From assembly GCF_018829635.1 (NCBI RefSeq), contig NZ_JAHKKG010000003.1, positions 558,001 to 622,000 on the forward strand: a stretch of 64,000 nucleotides of DNA. The letters run 5' to 3'. Below, in pieces: positions 34,091-42,874 of the stretch. How positions within the stretch are numbered: position 1 is the first letter of the stretch; every line of letters begins with the position of its first letter. The DNA is from Paractinoplanes bogorensis. GTDB lineage: Bacteria > Actinomycetota > Actinomycetes > Mycobacteriales > Micromonosporaceae. The notes under the pieces are model-generated. The model saw only the letters and a list, made by a program, of their open reading frames with translations, was not told the DNA's origin and made no database searches. Both the position numbers and the translations under genes were made by a program.

Positions 34091-34752
34091 GCGGCGACCA
34101 GCCGGGCGACCAGCAGGCGGCCGGTGGCCTCGAGGTGGCTGCGCATCGCGGACTCGGCGGCGGTGCCGTCGCGGGCCAGCACGGCGGTGACGATCGGCTC
34201 GTGCTCGGCGTAGATCTCGGCCAGGGTGCGGCCGCTCGCGGTGGTCGGCGGGCCGAGCAGGGCCGTGGTGGAGCGCAGGCCGGTGATGACGGCGGCCGCC
34301 CGGACGTTGCCGGCCGTCCGCAGCAGCAGGTCGTGCAGGGCGCGGTCGGCGGGCCAGAACGCGGCCTCGTCGGCGCGCGCGACGGCCGACGCCATGGCGG
34401 CGAGCGCGTCGCGGATGTGGGTGTGCTGCTCGGGCGTACCGGAAACGGAGGCTTTGAAGGCGGCCGGGGGTTCGAGCGCGAGCCGGATCTCGACGATCTC
34501 CTCGATGTCGTGGGCGCGCGGCCGGAGCACCCGGAAGCCCCGGTTGCGGCGGATCTCGACCAGGCCCGCCTCGGCCAGCCGGAGCAGGCCCTCGCGGACC
34601 GGGCTGCGGGAGACACCGAGCAGGTCGGCCAGCTGATAGACCGAGTAGGTCTCGTCGGGCACGAGCTCGCCCGCGGCCACCCCGTCGCGGACGGCCTGGG
34701 CGACCGCGTCGGCCAGGGTGGGGGCCTCGGGCGGGAGGGTCAGCGTCGGCAT
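34087..34752 (-). CDS. GntR-family regulator (FCD type)
   Basis: A 221-residue regulator. It has an N-terminal winged helix (LADAVAQAVRDGVAAGELVPDETY, VYQLADLLGVSRSPVREGLLRLAEAGLVEIRRNRGFRV), then an all-helical FCD ligand domain with the metal-ligand pattern DRALHDLL and EHEPIVTAV. ATG 34752 lies inside the 20-bp palindrome at 34751-34770. There is no room for a ribosome site, so a leaderless message is likely. It is transcribed with the DHA2 transporter and divergent from the FAD/Fe-S dehydrogenase, and could control both. FCD regulators often sense hydroxy acids such as lactate. Confidence 0.9.
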   Translation of the reverse strand: MPTLTLPPEAPTLADAVAQAVRDGVAAGELVPDETYSVYQLADLLGVSRSPVREGLLRLAEAGLVEIRRNRGFRVLRPRAHDIEEIVEIRLALEPPAAFKASVSGTPEQHTHIRDALAAMASAVARADEAAFWPADRALHDLLLRTAGNVRAAAVITGLRSTTALLGPPTTASGRTLAEIYAEHEPIVTAVLARDGTAAESAMRSHLEATGRLLVARLVAA

Positions 34753-34770
34753 GAGTAACATGTTACTCAT
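34751..34770. promoter_or_regulatory. 20-bp perfect palindrome covering both divergent start codons
   Basis: ATGAGTAACA followed by TGTTACTCAT is a perfect palindrome. Its left end lies in the reverse ATG of the gntR gene (34752) and its right end in the forward ATG of the dehydrogenase gene (34769). The core GTAACATGTTAC resembles operators of GntR/FadR-type regulators (GT...AC arms). Binding there would block translation starts or promoters of both genes at once. Confidence 0.7.
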
Positions 34771-37534
34771 GAGCGATGTGGTGGCGGCACTGGAGAAGGC
34801 CGGACTCGAGGTGCGGTCCGACGCGGGCACCCGGGGCATGTATGCGTCCGACGCCTCGCTCTACCGGATTCCGCCGCTCGCCGTGGTGCGTCCGCGGCAC
34901 GTCGACGAGGTGGCCGCGGCGCTGGCGGTCGCGCGCGAGACGGGGGTGCCGTTCACGTCGCGCGGTGCCGGCACGTCGGTCGCGGGCAACGCCATCGGGC
35001 CGGGCATCGTGCTCGACTTCTCGCGTCATCTGAACCGCGTTCTCGAGATCAACCCCGATTCCCGTACGGCGGTGGTCGAACCCGGCACGATCCACGCGAC
35101 GCTGCAGCAGGCGGTGACCCCGCACGGCATCCGGTTCGGGCCCGATCCGTCGACCCATCCGCGGTGCACGATCGGCGGGATGATCGGGAACAACGCCTGC
35201 GGGTCGCGCTCCCTGGCGTACGGGCGGACCTCGGACAACGTCGCCGCCCTGGAGCTGCTGACCGCCGCCGGCGACACGCTGGACACGACCGACCCGCGCG
35301 GCCCGGTCGTCGACAACGTCCGTGCGGTGATCGGAAAACACCTGGCCACCGCCCGCACGGAGTTCGACCGCTTCGGCCGTCAGGTCTCCGGCTACGCGGT
35401 GCAGCACCTGCTGCCCGAACGGTTCGACCTCACCCAGGCGCTCGTCGGGTCCGAGGGCACGCTCGGCGTCATCACCAAGGCGACCGTCAAGCTGGTCGTC
35501 GACGCGCCGATCCGGGTCGTGGTCGTGCTCGGCTTCAAAGACATCGTGGCCGCCGGTGCCGCCTCGCCCGCCGTCGTCGCGCACGGCCCGACCTCGTGCG
35601 AGGGCCTCGACTCCCGGCTGCTCGACGTGCTGCGCGCCCGCCGCGGTCCGGACGCCGTGCCGCCCCTGCCCCGGGGTGGTGCGTGGCTGTTCGTCGAGCT
35701 TGCGGGCGACGTCCCGGGCGAGGTCGAAGACCGGGCCCGCAAGCTGGCGGCCGACGGGATCGCCGACGACGCCCTGGTGGTCACCGACCCGCTGACCCAG
35801 GCCCGGCTCTGGCGCATCCGCGAGGACGGTGCCGGGCTGGCCGGGCGCTCACCCGCCGACCGGCCGGCCTGGCCCGGCTGGGAGGACGCGGCCGTCCCGC
35901 CCGAGCGTCTCGGTGACTACCTGGCCCGCTTCGACGAGTTGGTGGCCGACTACAAGATGAGTTCGGCCCCGTTCGGCCACTTCGGCGACGGCTGCATGCA
36001 CGTCCGCCTCGACTTCCCGCTCGACCAGCCCGACGGCACCCAGGTGATGCGGGCCTTCCTGGTCGACGCGGCCAAACTGGTCGGCGAGTTCGGCGGTTCG
36101 CTGTCCGGCGAGCACGGTGACGGCCGGGCCCGCTCCGAGCTGCTGCCACACATGTACTCGCCCGACGCGATCGCGCTGTTCGCCGGCATCAAGCACGCGT
36201 TCGACCCGGGCAACCTGCTGAACCCGGGCGTGCTGGTCGACCCCGATCCGGTCGATGCTTCCGTACGCCCGGCCGCGTTCCCCCTCAAGCAGCTGGCGCT
36301 GGCCTACCCGCACGACGGCGGTGACCTGGCCCAGGCCGTGCACCGCTGCACCGGCGTCGGCAAGTGCCGGGCCGACAACTCGGCCGCGGGCGGCGTGATG
36401 TGCCCGTCCTACCTGGCCACCCGTGAGGAGAAGGACTCGACGCGCGGGCGGGCCCGGGTGCTGCAGGAGGTCGTGCGGGGCGAGTTGCCGTGGTCGCACC
36501 CGAGCGTGCACGAGTCGCTCGACCTCTGCCTGTCCTGCAAGGGCTGCGCGTCGGACTGCCCGACCGGCATCGACATGGCCACCTACAAATCCGAGGTGCT
36601 GCACCAGTCGTACGCGGGAAAGCTCCGCCCACGCTCGCACTACACCCTGGGCCGCCTGCCGTTCTGGGCCCGCCTCGCCGGGTGGACCCCGCGGCTGGCC
36701 AACCTGGGCACCCGGCTGCCCGGCATTCGGGGCCTCGCCCTGTGGCTGGCCGGCGTCGACAAGCGGCGCTCGGTCCCGGCCTTCGCCCGGCGTCCGTTCC
36801 GCCGCACGTTCCGGCCCTCGGAAAAACCGGGCAAACCGGTCGTACTGTTCGCCGACTCGTTCTCCGACGCTTTCTCGCCCGAGGTGGCCGACGCTACCGT
36901 CCGTGTGCTGCGCGCGGCCGGCTACGAACCGCGCCTCCCGTCCGGATCGGTCTGCTGCGGCCTCACCTGGATCACCACCGGCCAATTGGACTCCGCCAAG
37001 AAAATTCTTTCCCGTACGGTCGAATCGCTCGCCGCCGACGCCAAGGCGGGCGTGCCGATCGTGGGGATCGAGCCGTCCTGCACGGCCGTACTCCGTTCCG
37101 ACATCCACGAGTTGCTGCCCGGCGACGCCGACGCCGACGCGGTCTCGAAATCGGTGCGGACACTGGCCGAACTGCTCGCCGAGACGCCCGGCTGGACCCC
37201 GCCCGACCTGTCCGGCGTCGAGGTCGTGGCCCAGCCGCACTGCCACCACCACGCCGTGCTCGGCTGGAAGACCGACGCCGACCTGCTCGCCTCGACCGGC
37301 GCCCGGGTGCGGCGGCTGGCCGGCTGCTGCGGCCTGGCCGGCAACTTCGGCGTCGAGATCGGCCACTACGAGGTGTCGGTCGCGGTCGCCGAGCAGAACC
37401 TGCTGCCCGCCCTCGACGCCGCCCCGGACGCGGTGGTGCTGGCCGACGGCTTCTCGTGCCGCACCCAGGTGGCCGACCTGCGCGACCGCCCGTCGGTGCA
37501 CCTGGCGCAGTTGCTCGACCGGGCGAAGCCGTGA
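34769..37534 (+). CDS. FAD-linked D-lactate/2-hydroxyacid dehydrogenase with Fe-S and CCG domains
   Basis: A 921-residue fusion of three parts. FAD-binding type 4 domain: residues 30-270, with TSRGAGTSVAGNAIGPG and ACGSRSLAYGRTSDN. FAD-oxidase C domain: to about 520, with FGHFGDGCMHVRL and GEHGDGRARSELL. A Fe-S ferredoxin-like segment follows (CTGVGKC...CPSYLATREEKDSTRGRARVLQ, then CLSCKGCASDCPTGIDMATYKSE), then two cysteine-rich CCG domains (SVCCGLTWITTGQLD, PHCHHHAVLGWK, LAGCCGLAGNFGVE). This is the bacterial Dld/glycolate-oxidase layout that feeds electrons from D-lactate or a similar acid to a quinone. The forward ATG is inside the palindrome shared with gntR. Confidence 0.9.
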   Translation: MSDVVAALEKAGLEVRSDAGTRGMYASDASLYRIPPLAVVRPRHVDEVAAALAVARETGVPFTSRGAGTSVAGNAIGPGIVLDFSRHLNRVLEINPDSRTAVVEPGTIHATLQQAVTPHGIRFGPDPSTHPRCTIGGMIGNNACGSRSLAYGRTSDNVAALELLTAAGDTLDTTDPRGPVVDNVRAVIGKHLATARTEFDRFGRQVSGYAVQHLLPERFDLTQALVGSEGTLGVITKATVKLVVDAPIRVVVVLGFKDIVAAGAASPAVVAHGPTSCEGLDSRLLDVLRARRGPDAVPPLPRGGAWLFVELAGDVPGEVEDRARKLAADGIADDALVVTDPLTQARLWRIREDGAGLAGRSPADRPAWPGWEDAAVPPERLGDYLARFDELVADYKMSSAPFGHFGDGCMHVRLDFPLDQPDGTQVMRAFLVDAAKLVGEFGGSLSGEHGDGRARSELLPHMYSPDAIALFAGIKHAFDPGNLLNPGVLVDPDPVDASVRPAAFPLKQLALAYPHDGGDLAQAVHRCTGVGKCRADNSAAGGVMCPSYLATREEKDSTRGRARVLQEVVRGELPWSHPSVHESLDLCLSCKGCASDCPTGIDMATYKSEVLHQSYAGKLRPRSHYTLGRLPFWARLAGWTPRLANLGTRLPGIRGLALWLAGVDKRRSVPAFARRPFRRTFRPSEKPGKPVVLFADSFSDAFSPEVADATVRVLRAAGYEPRLPSGSVCCGLTWITTGQLDSAKKILSRTVESLAADAKAGVPIVGIEPSCTAVLRSDIHELLPGDADADAVSKSVRTLAELLAETPGWTPPDLSGVEVVAQPHCHHHAVLGWKTDADLLASTGARVRRLAGCCGLAGNFGVEIGHYEVSVAVAEQNLLPALDAAPDAVVLADGFSCRTQVADLRDRPSVHLAQLLDRAKP

Positions 37535-37944
37535 CCGTCCGAAGGGGCGGCCCGGCCGACGTGGCCGCGCTGGCCGGGTTGCGCGGCATGGGGGAGGGGC
37601 AGCTGGAGGCGTACGGGAAATGGGTCGTCGCCCACGCGGAGACGCACCTGCCGTTCGTCGCCGAGGTCGGCGGCGAGGTGGTCGGCGCGGCCTGGCTGCA
37701 CATCGCGGAACGGGTGCCCGGCGGTGGTTCGCTCGACCGCAGGTTCGGTGACGTCCAGTCGGTCGAGGTCCGCGAGGAGCACCGCGGACGCGGCCTCGGG
37801 AGCGCCCTGATGGCGGCGATCCTGGCCGAGGCCCGTTCGCGCGGGTTGATGCATGTAACCGTCCACTCCGGACGGCGAGCGGTCGATTTCTATCTGCGGA
37901 ACGGTTTCACGCACCACCGCCAGATGCTTCTCTGGGAGCCGTGA
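37531..37944 (+). CDS. GNAT-family N-acetyltransferase
   Basis: A 137-residue acetyltransferase starting at GTG 37531, which overlaps the dehydrogenase stop (GTGA). The acetyl-CoA site is VREEHRGRGLGSALMAAILAEARSRG, the R-x-x-G-x-G block with its pantetheine-binding helix. It is preceded by FVAEVGGEVVGAAWLHI and followed by VHSGRRAVDFYLRNGF. The acceptor (protein, amine or antibiotic) is unknown. Operon placement suggests a link to the upstream dehydrogenase, but this may only be economy of packing. Its last 38 bases are antisense to the next gene. Confidence 0.9.
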   Translation: MTVRRGGPADVAALAGLRGMGEGQLEAYGKWVVAHAETHLPFVAEVGGEVVGAAWLHIAERVPGGGSLDRRFGDVQSVEVREEHRGRGLGSALMAAILAEARSRGLMHVTVHSGRRAVDFYLRNGFTHHRQMLLWEP

Positions 37945-38692
37945 GACGTCGCAGCGAGGCCTCGGTGGTGAGTTCCCAGCGGTCCTCGGGGTGGCGGATG
38001 TAGTGCGTCAGGGCGAGCAGCGCCAGCGCCGGATCGGCGGCCAGCCAGCGCCCGCTCACCGTCTCGGGGGCCGACATGAACGAGCCGAGCACGCGCCGGG
38101 TCCGGATGTCGGGCGAGCCGATGAACCCGATCCGGATGACCGGGCCCTTGTCCCAGCCCGCGGTGGCGCCGGTCAGCGCGATCCACGGGATGCGGGTGGT
38201 GAAGGTGAGCCCGCGATGGTGCACGCCGTCCGGCCCGACCACCAGCTCGCCCGGCATCAGCCGCAGCACGACCAGCAGCAGCACGACGAGCGGAACCGCG
38301 AGTACACCCCAGACCGCGGCCGGGAGGTAGGAACCCCGCCCGGCCGCGTCGACGCTGAGGTAGACGAGCGCGGCGTCGGTCAGCACCAGGGTCGCCGTCA
38401 GCAGATAGGTGGCCGTGCCGTCGTACCGGAAGATCAACCCGGCCGCCGTACGACTGACCCCGCCGCCGTCGTCCCGCCGCCGGGCGCCGCGATAGGCGTG
38501 CAGCCCGATCGCGGCCACATGCCCGGCCAGCAGCGCCCCGCCGCCGAAGAGGACCACCCCGAACAGGTCGCCGTCCCGCCCGAGCCAGACGGCGGCCGCC
38601 CCGGCCGCAGCCGCCACCAGCCCCAGGTAGGCGACGCCGAACAGCAGCCGCCGGGGCCGTCGCCGCGTCACCCAGGCCTCCGGCCAGTCCAT
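37907..38692 (-). CDS. Polytopic membrane protein with PH-like C-terminal domain
   Basis: A 261-residue protein. The N-terminal half has four hydrophobic helices (LLFGVAYLGLVAAAAGAAAVWL, LFGVVLFGGGALLAGHVAAIGL, YLLTATLVLTDAALVYLSV, WGVLAVPLVVLLLVVLRLM). After them comes a soluble region with LVVGPDGVHHRGLTFTTRIPW, in which a G-x-x-x-R-G-x-x-x-x-x-I-P-W run is typical of PH-like domains. The end is a helical acidic/basic tail. The start is ATG 38692. No enzymatic motif is present. It overlaps the GNAT gene by 38 bases, with the last codons of both in antisense. Confidence 0.7.
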   Translation of the reverse strand: MDWPEAWVTRRRPRRLLFGVAYLGLVAAAAGAAAVWLGRDGDLFGVVLFGGGALLAGHVAAIGLHAYRGARRRDDGGGVSRTAAGLIFRYDGTATYLLTATLVLTDAALVYLSVDAAGRGSYLPAAVWGVLAVPLVVLLLVVLRLMPGELVVGPDGVHHRGLTFTTRIPWIALTGATAGWDKGPVIRIGFIGSPDIRTRRVLGSFMSAPETVSGRWLAADPALALLALTHYIRHPEDRWELTTEASLRRLTAPREASGGGA

Positions 38693-38748
38693 CTTCCTGC
38701 CTCCCCGCGTCCGGCGCGCCGGACGATCCCGACCGGCGCGCCGGATGA

Positions 38749-39306
38749 TTATGCGGTGCGCTTCCAGGTGAAGGCGAAGTCGCTGGAGAGTCGCCCGCTC
38801 ATCCGGGCCATGGACACGATCCTCCCCTCATCAAGAAGGCGCCCTACCTCGGCCTTCGGGAGACCGAGGCCCGCGGCGATCAGGCGCACCGGCCGCACCG
38901 GGATCGGCGCCGCGAACCGGACCGAAACCTCCATCACCTCGGCCTCCGGGGGCGGCGTGTCACCGGTGTCGAGGCGCCAAGCCCCGGACCAGTCGAGAGC
39001 GATGCGATTGCGTTTGTGCACGAGCGGGTCGGCGAGCAGTTCGGCCACCAGCCCCGGGTCGTTGTCGTGCAGGCGGTCGAGCAGCTCGGGCCGTACGGTG
39101 CGCACGTTCTTCCGCTCGAAGAGAGTGAGCTTCGCGGTGTCTCCGCACGATTCACAGAGGACGAGAAGCCAGGCGTCGAGCAGCTTGTGGTTGGCGTTGA
39201 CCCGGAACTTGCCGCTGGCCCGGAACCGCCCGAAGGCGCAGACGTGGCAGCGGCGAAGAACGACAGGAAGGCAGGACGGTATGACCGCCCAGGTGGTGAG
39301 CAGCAC
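38749..39306 (-). CDS. DUF1062 zinc-ribbon-like protein
   Basis: A 185-residue protein with the DUF1062 N-terminal pattern WAVIPSCLPVVLRRCHVCAFGRFRASGKFRVNANHKLLDAWLLVLCESC. Two CxxC pairs (CHVC and CESC) would bind one zinc ion, and the conserved GKFRVNANxKLLDxWL segment is diagnostic. The rest is a helical region with FAAPIPVRPVRLIAAGLGLPKAEVGRLLDEGRI. It may act on RNA or DNA through its ribbon, but no experiment is known to me. The GTG 39306 start has no clear ribosome site. Confidence 0.88.
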   Translation of the reverse strand: MLLTTWAVIPSCLPVVLRRCHVCAFGRFRASGKFRVNANHKLLDAWLLVLCESCGDTAKLTLFERKNVRTVRPELLDRLHDNDPGLVAELLADPLVHKRNRIALDWSGAWRLDTGDTPPPEAEVMEVSVRFAAPIPVRPVRLIAAGLGLPKAEVGRLLDEGRIVSMARMSGRLSSDFAFTWKRTA

Positions 39307-39347
39307 AGGGGTACACCGGTTTCCGTGAGAAATCCACAGCGGAGCGA

Positions 39348-39369
39348 GCGCCGCGCACAGGCGCGGCGC
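39348..39369. terminator. GC hairpin downstream of the hydroxyacid dehydrogenase operon
   Basis: GCGCCGCGC (39348-39356) pairs perfectly with GCGCGGCGC (39361-39369) around ACAG. It lies 113 bases after the stop of the reverse-strand dehydrogenase gene and before DUF1062. It is a candidate terminator, but it could also be an RNA leader structure. The rest of the 175-base gap has no recognised gene. Confidence 0.5.
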
Positions 39370-39481
39370 GCGTCAGATCAGCGCTTGGGGTGTCTCACAT
39401 GGTGTACAACGGCACGTCCTTGCTCAGCCCACTCGTGTCCAGGCGGACGCTAGTTCCCGGGGTCGCCGCGCGCCACCGGTT

Positions 39482-40438
39482 TTAATTCAGCACGCGCAGC
39501 GGCTCCCCGGCCCGCCAGGCCGTGATGTCCTCGACGGCCTGCTCATACATGGTGCGGTAGGTCCGTTCGGTGACGTAGCCGACGTGCGGCAGCAGGACAG
39601 TGTTCGGCGCGCCCCGCAGCGGGTCGCCGGCCGGCAGCGGCTCGACGTCGAAGACGTCCAGGCCGGCTCCGGCGATCGTGCCCGCGGTGAGCGCGGCGGC
39701 CAGCGCGTTCCGGTCGACGATCGGCCCGCGCGAGGTGTTGACCAGCACGGCCGACGATTTCATGGCGGCCAGCTCGGCCGCGCCGATCAGGCCGGTCGTG
39801 CGCGGGCTGAGCTTGAGGTGGACGGTCAGCACGTCGCTGCGGCCGAACAGCTCGTCCCGGCTCACGTATTCGGCGCCGGCCTCGGCCGCGCGCTCCGGGG
39901 TGAGGTTCTCGCTCCAGGCGATCACCCGCATGTCGAAGGCCTGCCCGATCCGCGCCACCTGCGTACCGAGCTTGCCCAGGCCCATGACGCCCAGGGTGCC
40001 GCCGTTGAGGTCGGTGCCGACGGTGGTCTGCCAGCGCCCGTCCCGCAGGGCCCGGTCCTCGGTCACGACGTGCCGGTGAACGGCCAGGATCAGCGCCCAG
40101 GTCAGCTCGGCTGTGCTCGAGCTGCGTCCGGCTCCGCCCATCTCGGTGCCGCAGACCGTGACGTCGTGAGCCCGGGCGGCCGCCATGTCGATGGAGGCGT
40201 TGCCCATCCCGGTGGTGACCAGCAGGCGCAGGTCCGGCAGCTCGCCGAACAGCGCGGCCGGGAAGGCGGTCCGCTCCCGCATGGCGACGACCACCTCGGC
40301 CCCGCGCAGCGCCGCGACCAGCAGCCCGGTGTCGTCGAGGTGGTCGTGCAGCACCTCGACCTCGTCCCCGGCGAGCGAGTCGAACGGACCGTAGGAGCGC
40401 GCCACCCGCTGATAGTCGTCCAGCACCACGATTCTCAT
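39482..40438 (-). CDS. D-isomer-specific 2-hydroxyacid dehydrogenase
   Basis: A 318-residue NAD(P)-dependent oxidoreductase. The nucleotide site is GVMGLGKLGTQVARIGQAFDMRVIAWSEN (GxGxxG). The catalytic Arg lies in LVNTSRGPIVDRNAL, the Glu in GAGLDVFDVEPLP, and the His in VLLPHVGYVTE. The N-terminal substrate-binding lobe starts MRIVVLDDYQRVARSYG. ATG 40438 overlaps the stop of the response-regulator gene (ATGA), making a kinase-regulator-dehydrogenase operon. It could reduce a 2-keto acid or act in serine biosynthesis or phosphite oxidation, and the substrate cannot be chosen from sequence. Confidence 0.93.
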   Translation of the reverse strand: MRIVVLDDYQRVARSYGPFDSLAGDEVEVLHDHLDDTGLLVAALRGAEVVVAMRERTAFPAALFGELPDLRLLVTTGMGNASIDMAAARAHDVTVCGTEMGGAGRSSSTAELTWALILAVHRHVVTEDRALRDGRWQTTVGTDLNGGTLGVMGLGKLGTQVARIGQAFDMRVIAWSENLTPERAAEAGAEYVSRDELFGRSDVLTVHLKLSPRTTGLIGAAELAAMKSSAVLVNTSRGPIVDRNALAAALTAGTIAGAGLDVFDVEPLPAGDPLRGAPNTVLLPHVGYVTERTYRTMYEQAVEDITAWRAGEPLRVLN

Positions 40439-41067
40439 GATCCCCACCGTAGGCCCCGGAACTGGGCTATCGCCTCCTCACGGGTAGCGACGTCCAGCTT
40501 GGTGAGCATCTCGGACACGCGGTTACGGATCGTCTTGGGCGCCAGGAACAGGCGCGCGGCGACCTGAGAGGTCGACAGGCCCGAGGCCAGCAGCTCCAGG
40601 ATCTCCAGGTCACGCGAGTTGAGGGCGGCGAGCGCGCCCGGCCCCGGGGCGGGTGCGGCCGAGGCGGCGGCGACCACCGCGGCCTGGGCGCCCCGGCCGA
40701 TCACCATGCTGCCCCGGGCGGCGGCGTGGATGGCGGCCAGCACGTCGTCCGGGTCGGAGTCCTTGAGCAGGTAGCCGTCCAGGCCGGCGCCCAGGCTGCG
40801 GACCACGAACTGCTCGTCGGCGTGCATGGTGAAGACGACCACGCGCAGGGCGGGCCAGCGCTGCTTGAGGGTGGCGCCGAGGGTGATGCCGTCGCCGTCG
40901 GGCAGGTTGAGGTCGAGCAGGGCCACGGCCGGCTCGGTCGCCACCGCGAGGGCCTCGGTGACCGTGCGGGCGGCCGCGACCAGGTCGAGGGCGTCGTCCG
41001 AGCGGACCAGCGCCGACAGCCCGGACAGCACGATCGGATGGTCGTCGACCACCATCACCCGGATCAC
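40435..41067 (-). CDS. NarL/LuxR-family response regulator
   Basis: A 210-residue response regulator. The receiver has D8-D9, phospho-acceptor D52 (ALLDLNLPDGDG), Thr80 in VVFTMHAD and K102 (YLLKDSDP). The C-terminal LuxR helix-turn-helix is LNSRDLEILELLASGLSTSQVAARLFLAPKTIRNRVSEMLTKL. GTG 41067 overlaps the stop of the sensor kinase gene (GTGA). It is the partner of the kinase immediately upstream, and its own target likely includes the divergent membrane-protein gene at 42875. Confidence 0.94.
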   Translation of the reverse strand: MIRVMVVDDHPIVLSGLSALVRSDDALDLVAAARTVTEALAVATEPAVALLDLNLPDGDGITLGATLKQRWPALRVVVFTMHADEQFVVRSLGAGLDGYLLKDSDPDDVLAAIHAAARGSMVIGRGAQAAVVAAASAAPAPGPGALAALNSRDLEILELLASGLSTSQVAARLFLAPKTIRNRVSEMLTKLDVATREEAIAQFRGLRWGS

Positions 41068-42734
41068 GGCAGCTCCACCCGCAGCCGGGTGCCGGCCGCG
41101 CCGCCGGTGACCGACAGGCGACCGCCGAGCTCCTCGGCCCGCCGGCGCAGCGAGGACAGGCCGACGCCCCACACGATCGGGCCCCCGCCGCCGTCGTCGC
41201 ACACCTCGACGGCCAGGCCACCGCCGGCCTCGCCGTGCACGCTCACCCCGACCCGGGCGGCGCCGGCGTGCCGCATCGCGTTGGTGAGGCCCTCGGCGAC
41301 CGACCGGTAGACCGCGATGGCGGCCTCCGCGGGCACCGCACGGTCGAGCCGGACGTCGAGCGTGACCGCCGGACCGTTGCCGTCGAACGAGCCCGCCAGC
41401 ATCCGCAACGCTCCGGCCAGGTCGCCGTCCTCGAGCACCGACGGGGTGAGCCCGGAGACGACCCGGCGCAGGTCGCTGCGGCAGGCCGCCAGCTCGCGGG
41501 CCAGCTCGTCGAGCAGCGGCGTGCGCTCCCGCTCGGCGCGGACCCGCAGGCTCATCCCGGCCAGCGCCGGCCCCAGTCCGTCGTGCAGGTCGCCGAGGAT
41601 GCGGGACCGCTCGACGTCGCGCTGGCGGGCCACGTCGCGGTGGGCGTGGGCGGCCTCGACGGCGAGCCCGACCGCCCGGGCCACCAGCGCCACCGTGGGC
41701 AGGAGCTGCGCGACCGTACGCTCCTGGCGCGGCTCGGGTCCCTCCGGATGCGACGGTTCGAAAAAGAGTGTGCCGACCCGGTCGCCGCCGACCACCAGCG
41801 GGCACAGCACCCAGTGCGGCGGCACCTCGGGCGCGTCGGGGCCGAGGATCAGCCGTACCTCGCGGTGCCCGCTCGCCGTGGCCACCATCGCCGCCGCCTG
41901 ACCGAGCAGGTCACGCGGGTCCGAGCGGGTGTGCAGGCCGGCCGTGATCTGGGCGACGTCGGCCGAGGTCAGCGTGCCGTGGCCGTAGCGGTGGCGCAGG
42001 AAACGACGGCGCAGCCAGAGCCCGGCGGGCAGGGCCAGCGCGGTGGTCACGACCGCGGCGAACCCGCCGGACAGGTCGGGCCCGGGCAGCCCGGCCCGGG
42101 CCGCGACCACCCGGATCAGCGTGCCGACCCCGGCGCCGGTCACCACCGTGGCCACGCCGATCGCGATGTCGAGCGGGGGCTCGTCGACCGGGCGCAGCTC
42201 CCGCGCGGTGGCCAGCCGCAACACGATCGCGGCCAGGGCCCACATCCCGAGCATGGTCGCCACCGCCTCGGCCTGCGGGCCACCCACCCGGGACGCGATC
42301 ATGAGAGCTCCGACGAGGGCCGCCGCACAGACGACGAGCCAGGTCAGACGGCGCCGGGCCAGCCGGTCGGCGGGCCGGTCGACCGCCCAGGCGAGCACGG
42401 CCAGTGCGACCACCACCGGGGCGATGCCGAGCCACTGCCACCAGCGTCCGAGGTGGGCCCAGGTGAGGGTGTCCCCGGTGACCAGCGGGCCCAGGAGGAT
42501 CACCGCGACCGGGACGAGGGCCATCCCGGCGAGCGCGCGGCCCAGCCGGGAGCGGGGATCGCGATCGAGCAGCAGCGCGGCCACCAGTCCGAACGCGGGC
42601 CAGCCGAGGCTGCGGACGGCCGCCGTCGGCAGGCTCTCGTCGGTGAAGCCGAGCAGGCCCGGCGTGAAACCCGCGGCCGTGGCCAGGGCCGCGACCACGA
42701 CGCCCCGCGACAAACCTCGCTCGACCTCGGTCAT
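41064..42734 (-). CDS. NarL-type sensor histidine kinase with multi-helix membrane domain
   Basis: A 557-residue kinase. About eight to nine N-terminal hydrophobic helices form the sensing region. They are followed by a GAF-like linker (VLCPLVVGGDRVGTLFFEPSHPEGP), the HisKA_3 dimerisation helix with H385 (RSRILGDLHDGLGPALAGM), and a HATPase domain (NAMRHAGAARVGVSVHG, VCDDGGGG, GVGLSSLRRRAEELGG). ATG 42734 starts MTEVERGLSRG. The signal is unknown, and the large membrane domain suggests a lipophilic or envelope cue. It is divergent from 42875 with the 42840-42854 dyad between. Confidence 0.92.
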   Translation of the reverse strand: MTEVERGLSRGVVVAALATAAGFTPGLLGFTDESLPTAAVRSLGWPAFGLVAALLLDRDPRSRLGRALAGMALVPVAVILLGPLVTGDTLTWAHLGRWWQWLGIAPVVVALAVLAWAVDRPADRLARRRLTWLVVCAAALVGALMIASRVGGPQAEAVATMLGMWALAAIVLRLATARELRPVDEPPLDIAIGVATVVTGAGVGTLIRVVAARAGLPGPDLSGGFAAVVTTALALPAGLWLRRRFLRHRYGHGTLTSADVAQITAGLHTRSDPRDLLGQAAAMVATASGHREVRLILGPDAPEVPPHWVLCPLVVGGDRVGTLFFEPSHPEGPEPRQERTVAQLLPTVALVARAVGLAVEAAHAHRDVARQRDVERSRILGDLHDGLGPALAGMSLRVRAERERTPLLDELARELAACRSDLRRVVSGLTPSVLEDGDLAGALRMLAGSFDGNGPAVTLDVRLDRAVPAEAAIAVYRSVAEGLTNAMRHAGAARVGVSVHGEAGGGLAVEVCDDGGGGPIVWGVGLSSLRRRAEELGGRLSVTGGAAGTRLRVELP

Positions 42735-42839
42735 AGGTCCCATCTTGGGCCCTGGCGGGACGGGTGCCCAGGGGCGCGGGACGATCCGGGACGACGCGGG
42801 ACACCGGGGGACTGGTGTGCGGGCCGTCGCGGCGAGCAC

Positions 42840-42854
42840 GGTGAATCCATCACC
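42840..42854. promoter_or_regulatory. Dyad in the divergent kinase/membrane-protein promoter region
   Basis: GGTGA-ATCCA-TCACC is a 15-base dyad with perfect 5-bp arms, 21 bases before the ATG of the gene at 42875 and upstream of the sensor-kinase gene. A response-regulator site is plausible but not established. Confidence 0.3.
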
Positions 42855-42874
42855 ACGAGAGAGGGAGGCCCGAG

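Noticed and set aside
39307..39481. A possible tRNA or small RNA around the hairpin at 39348
   Set aside because: No cloverleaf, anticodon arm or CCA pattern could be drawn. Only the single GC hairpin is supported.
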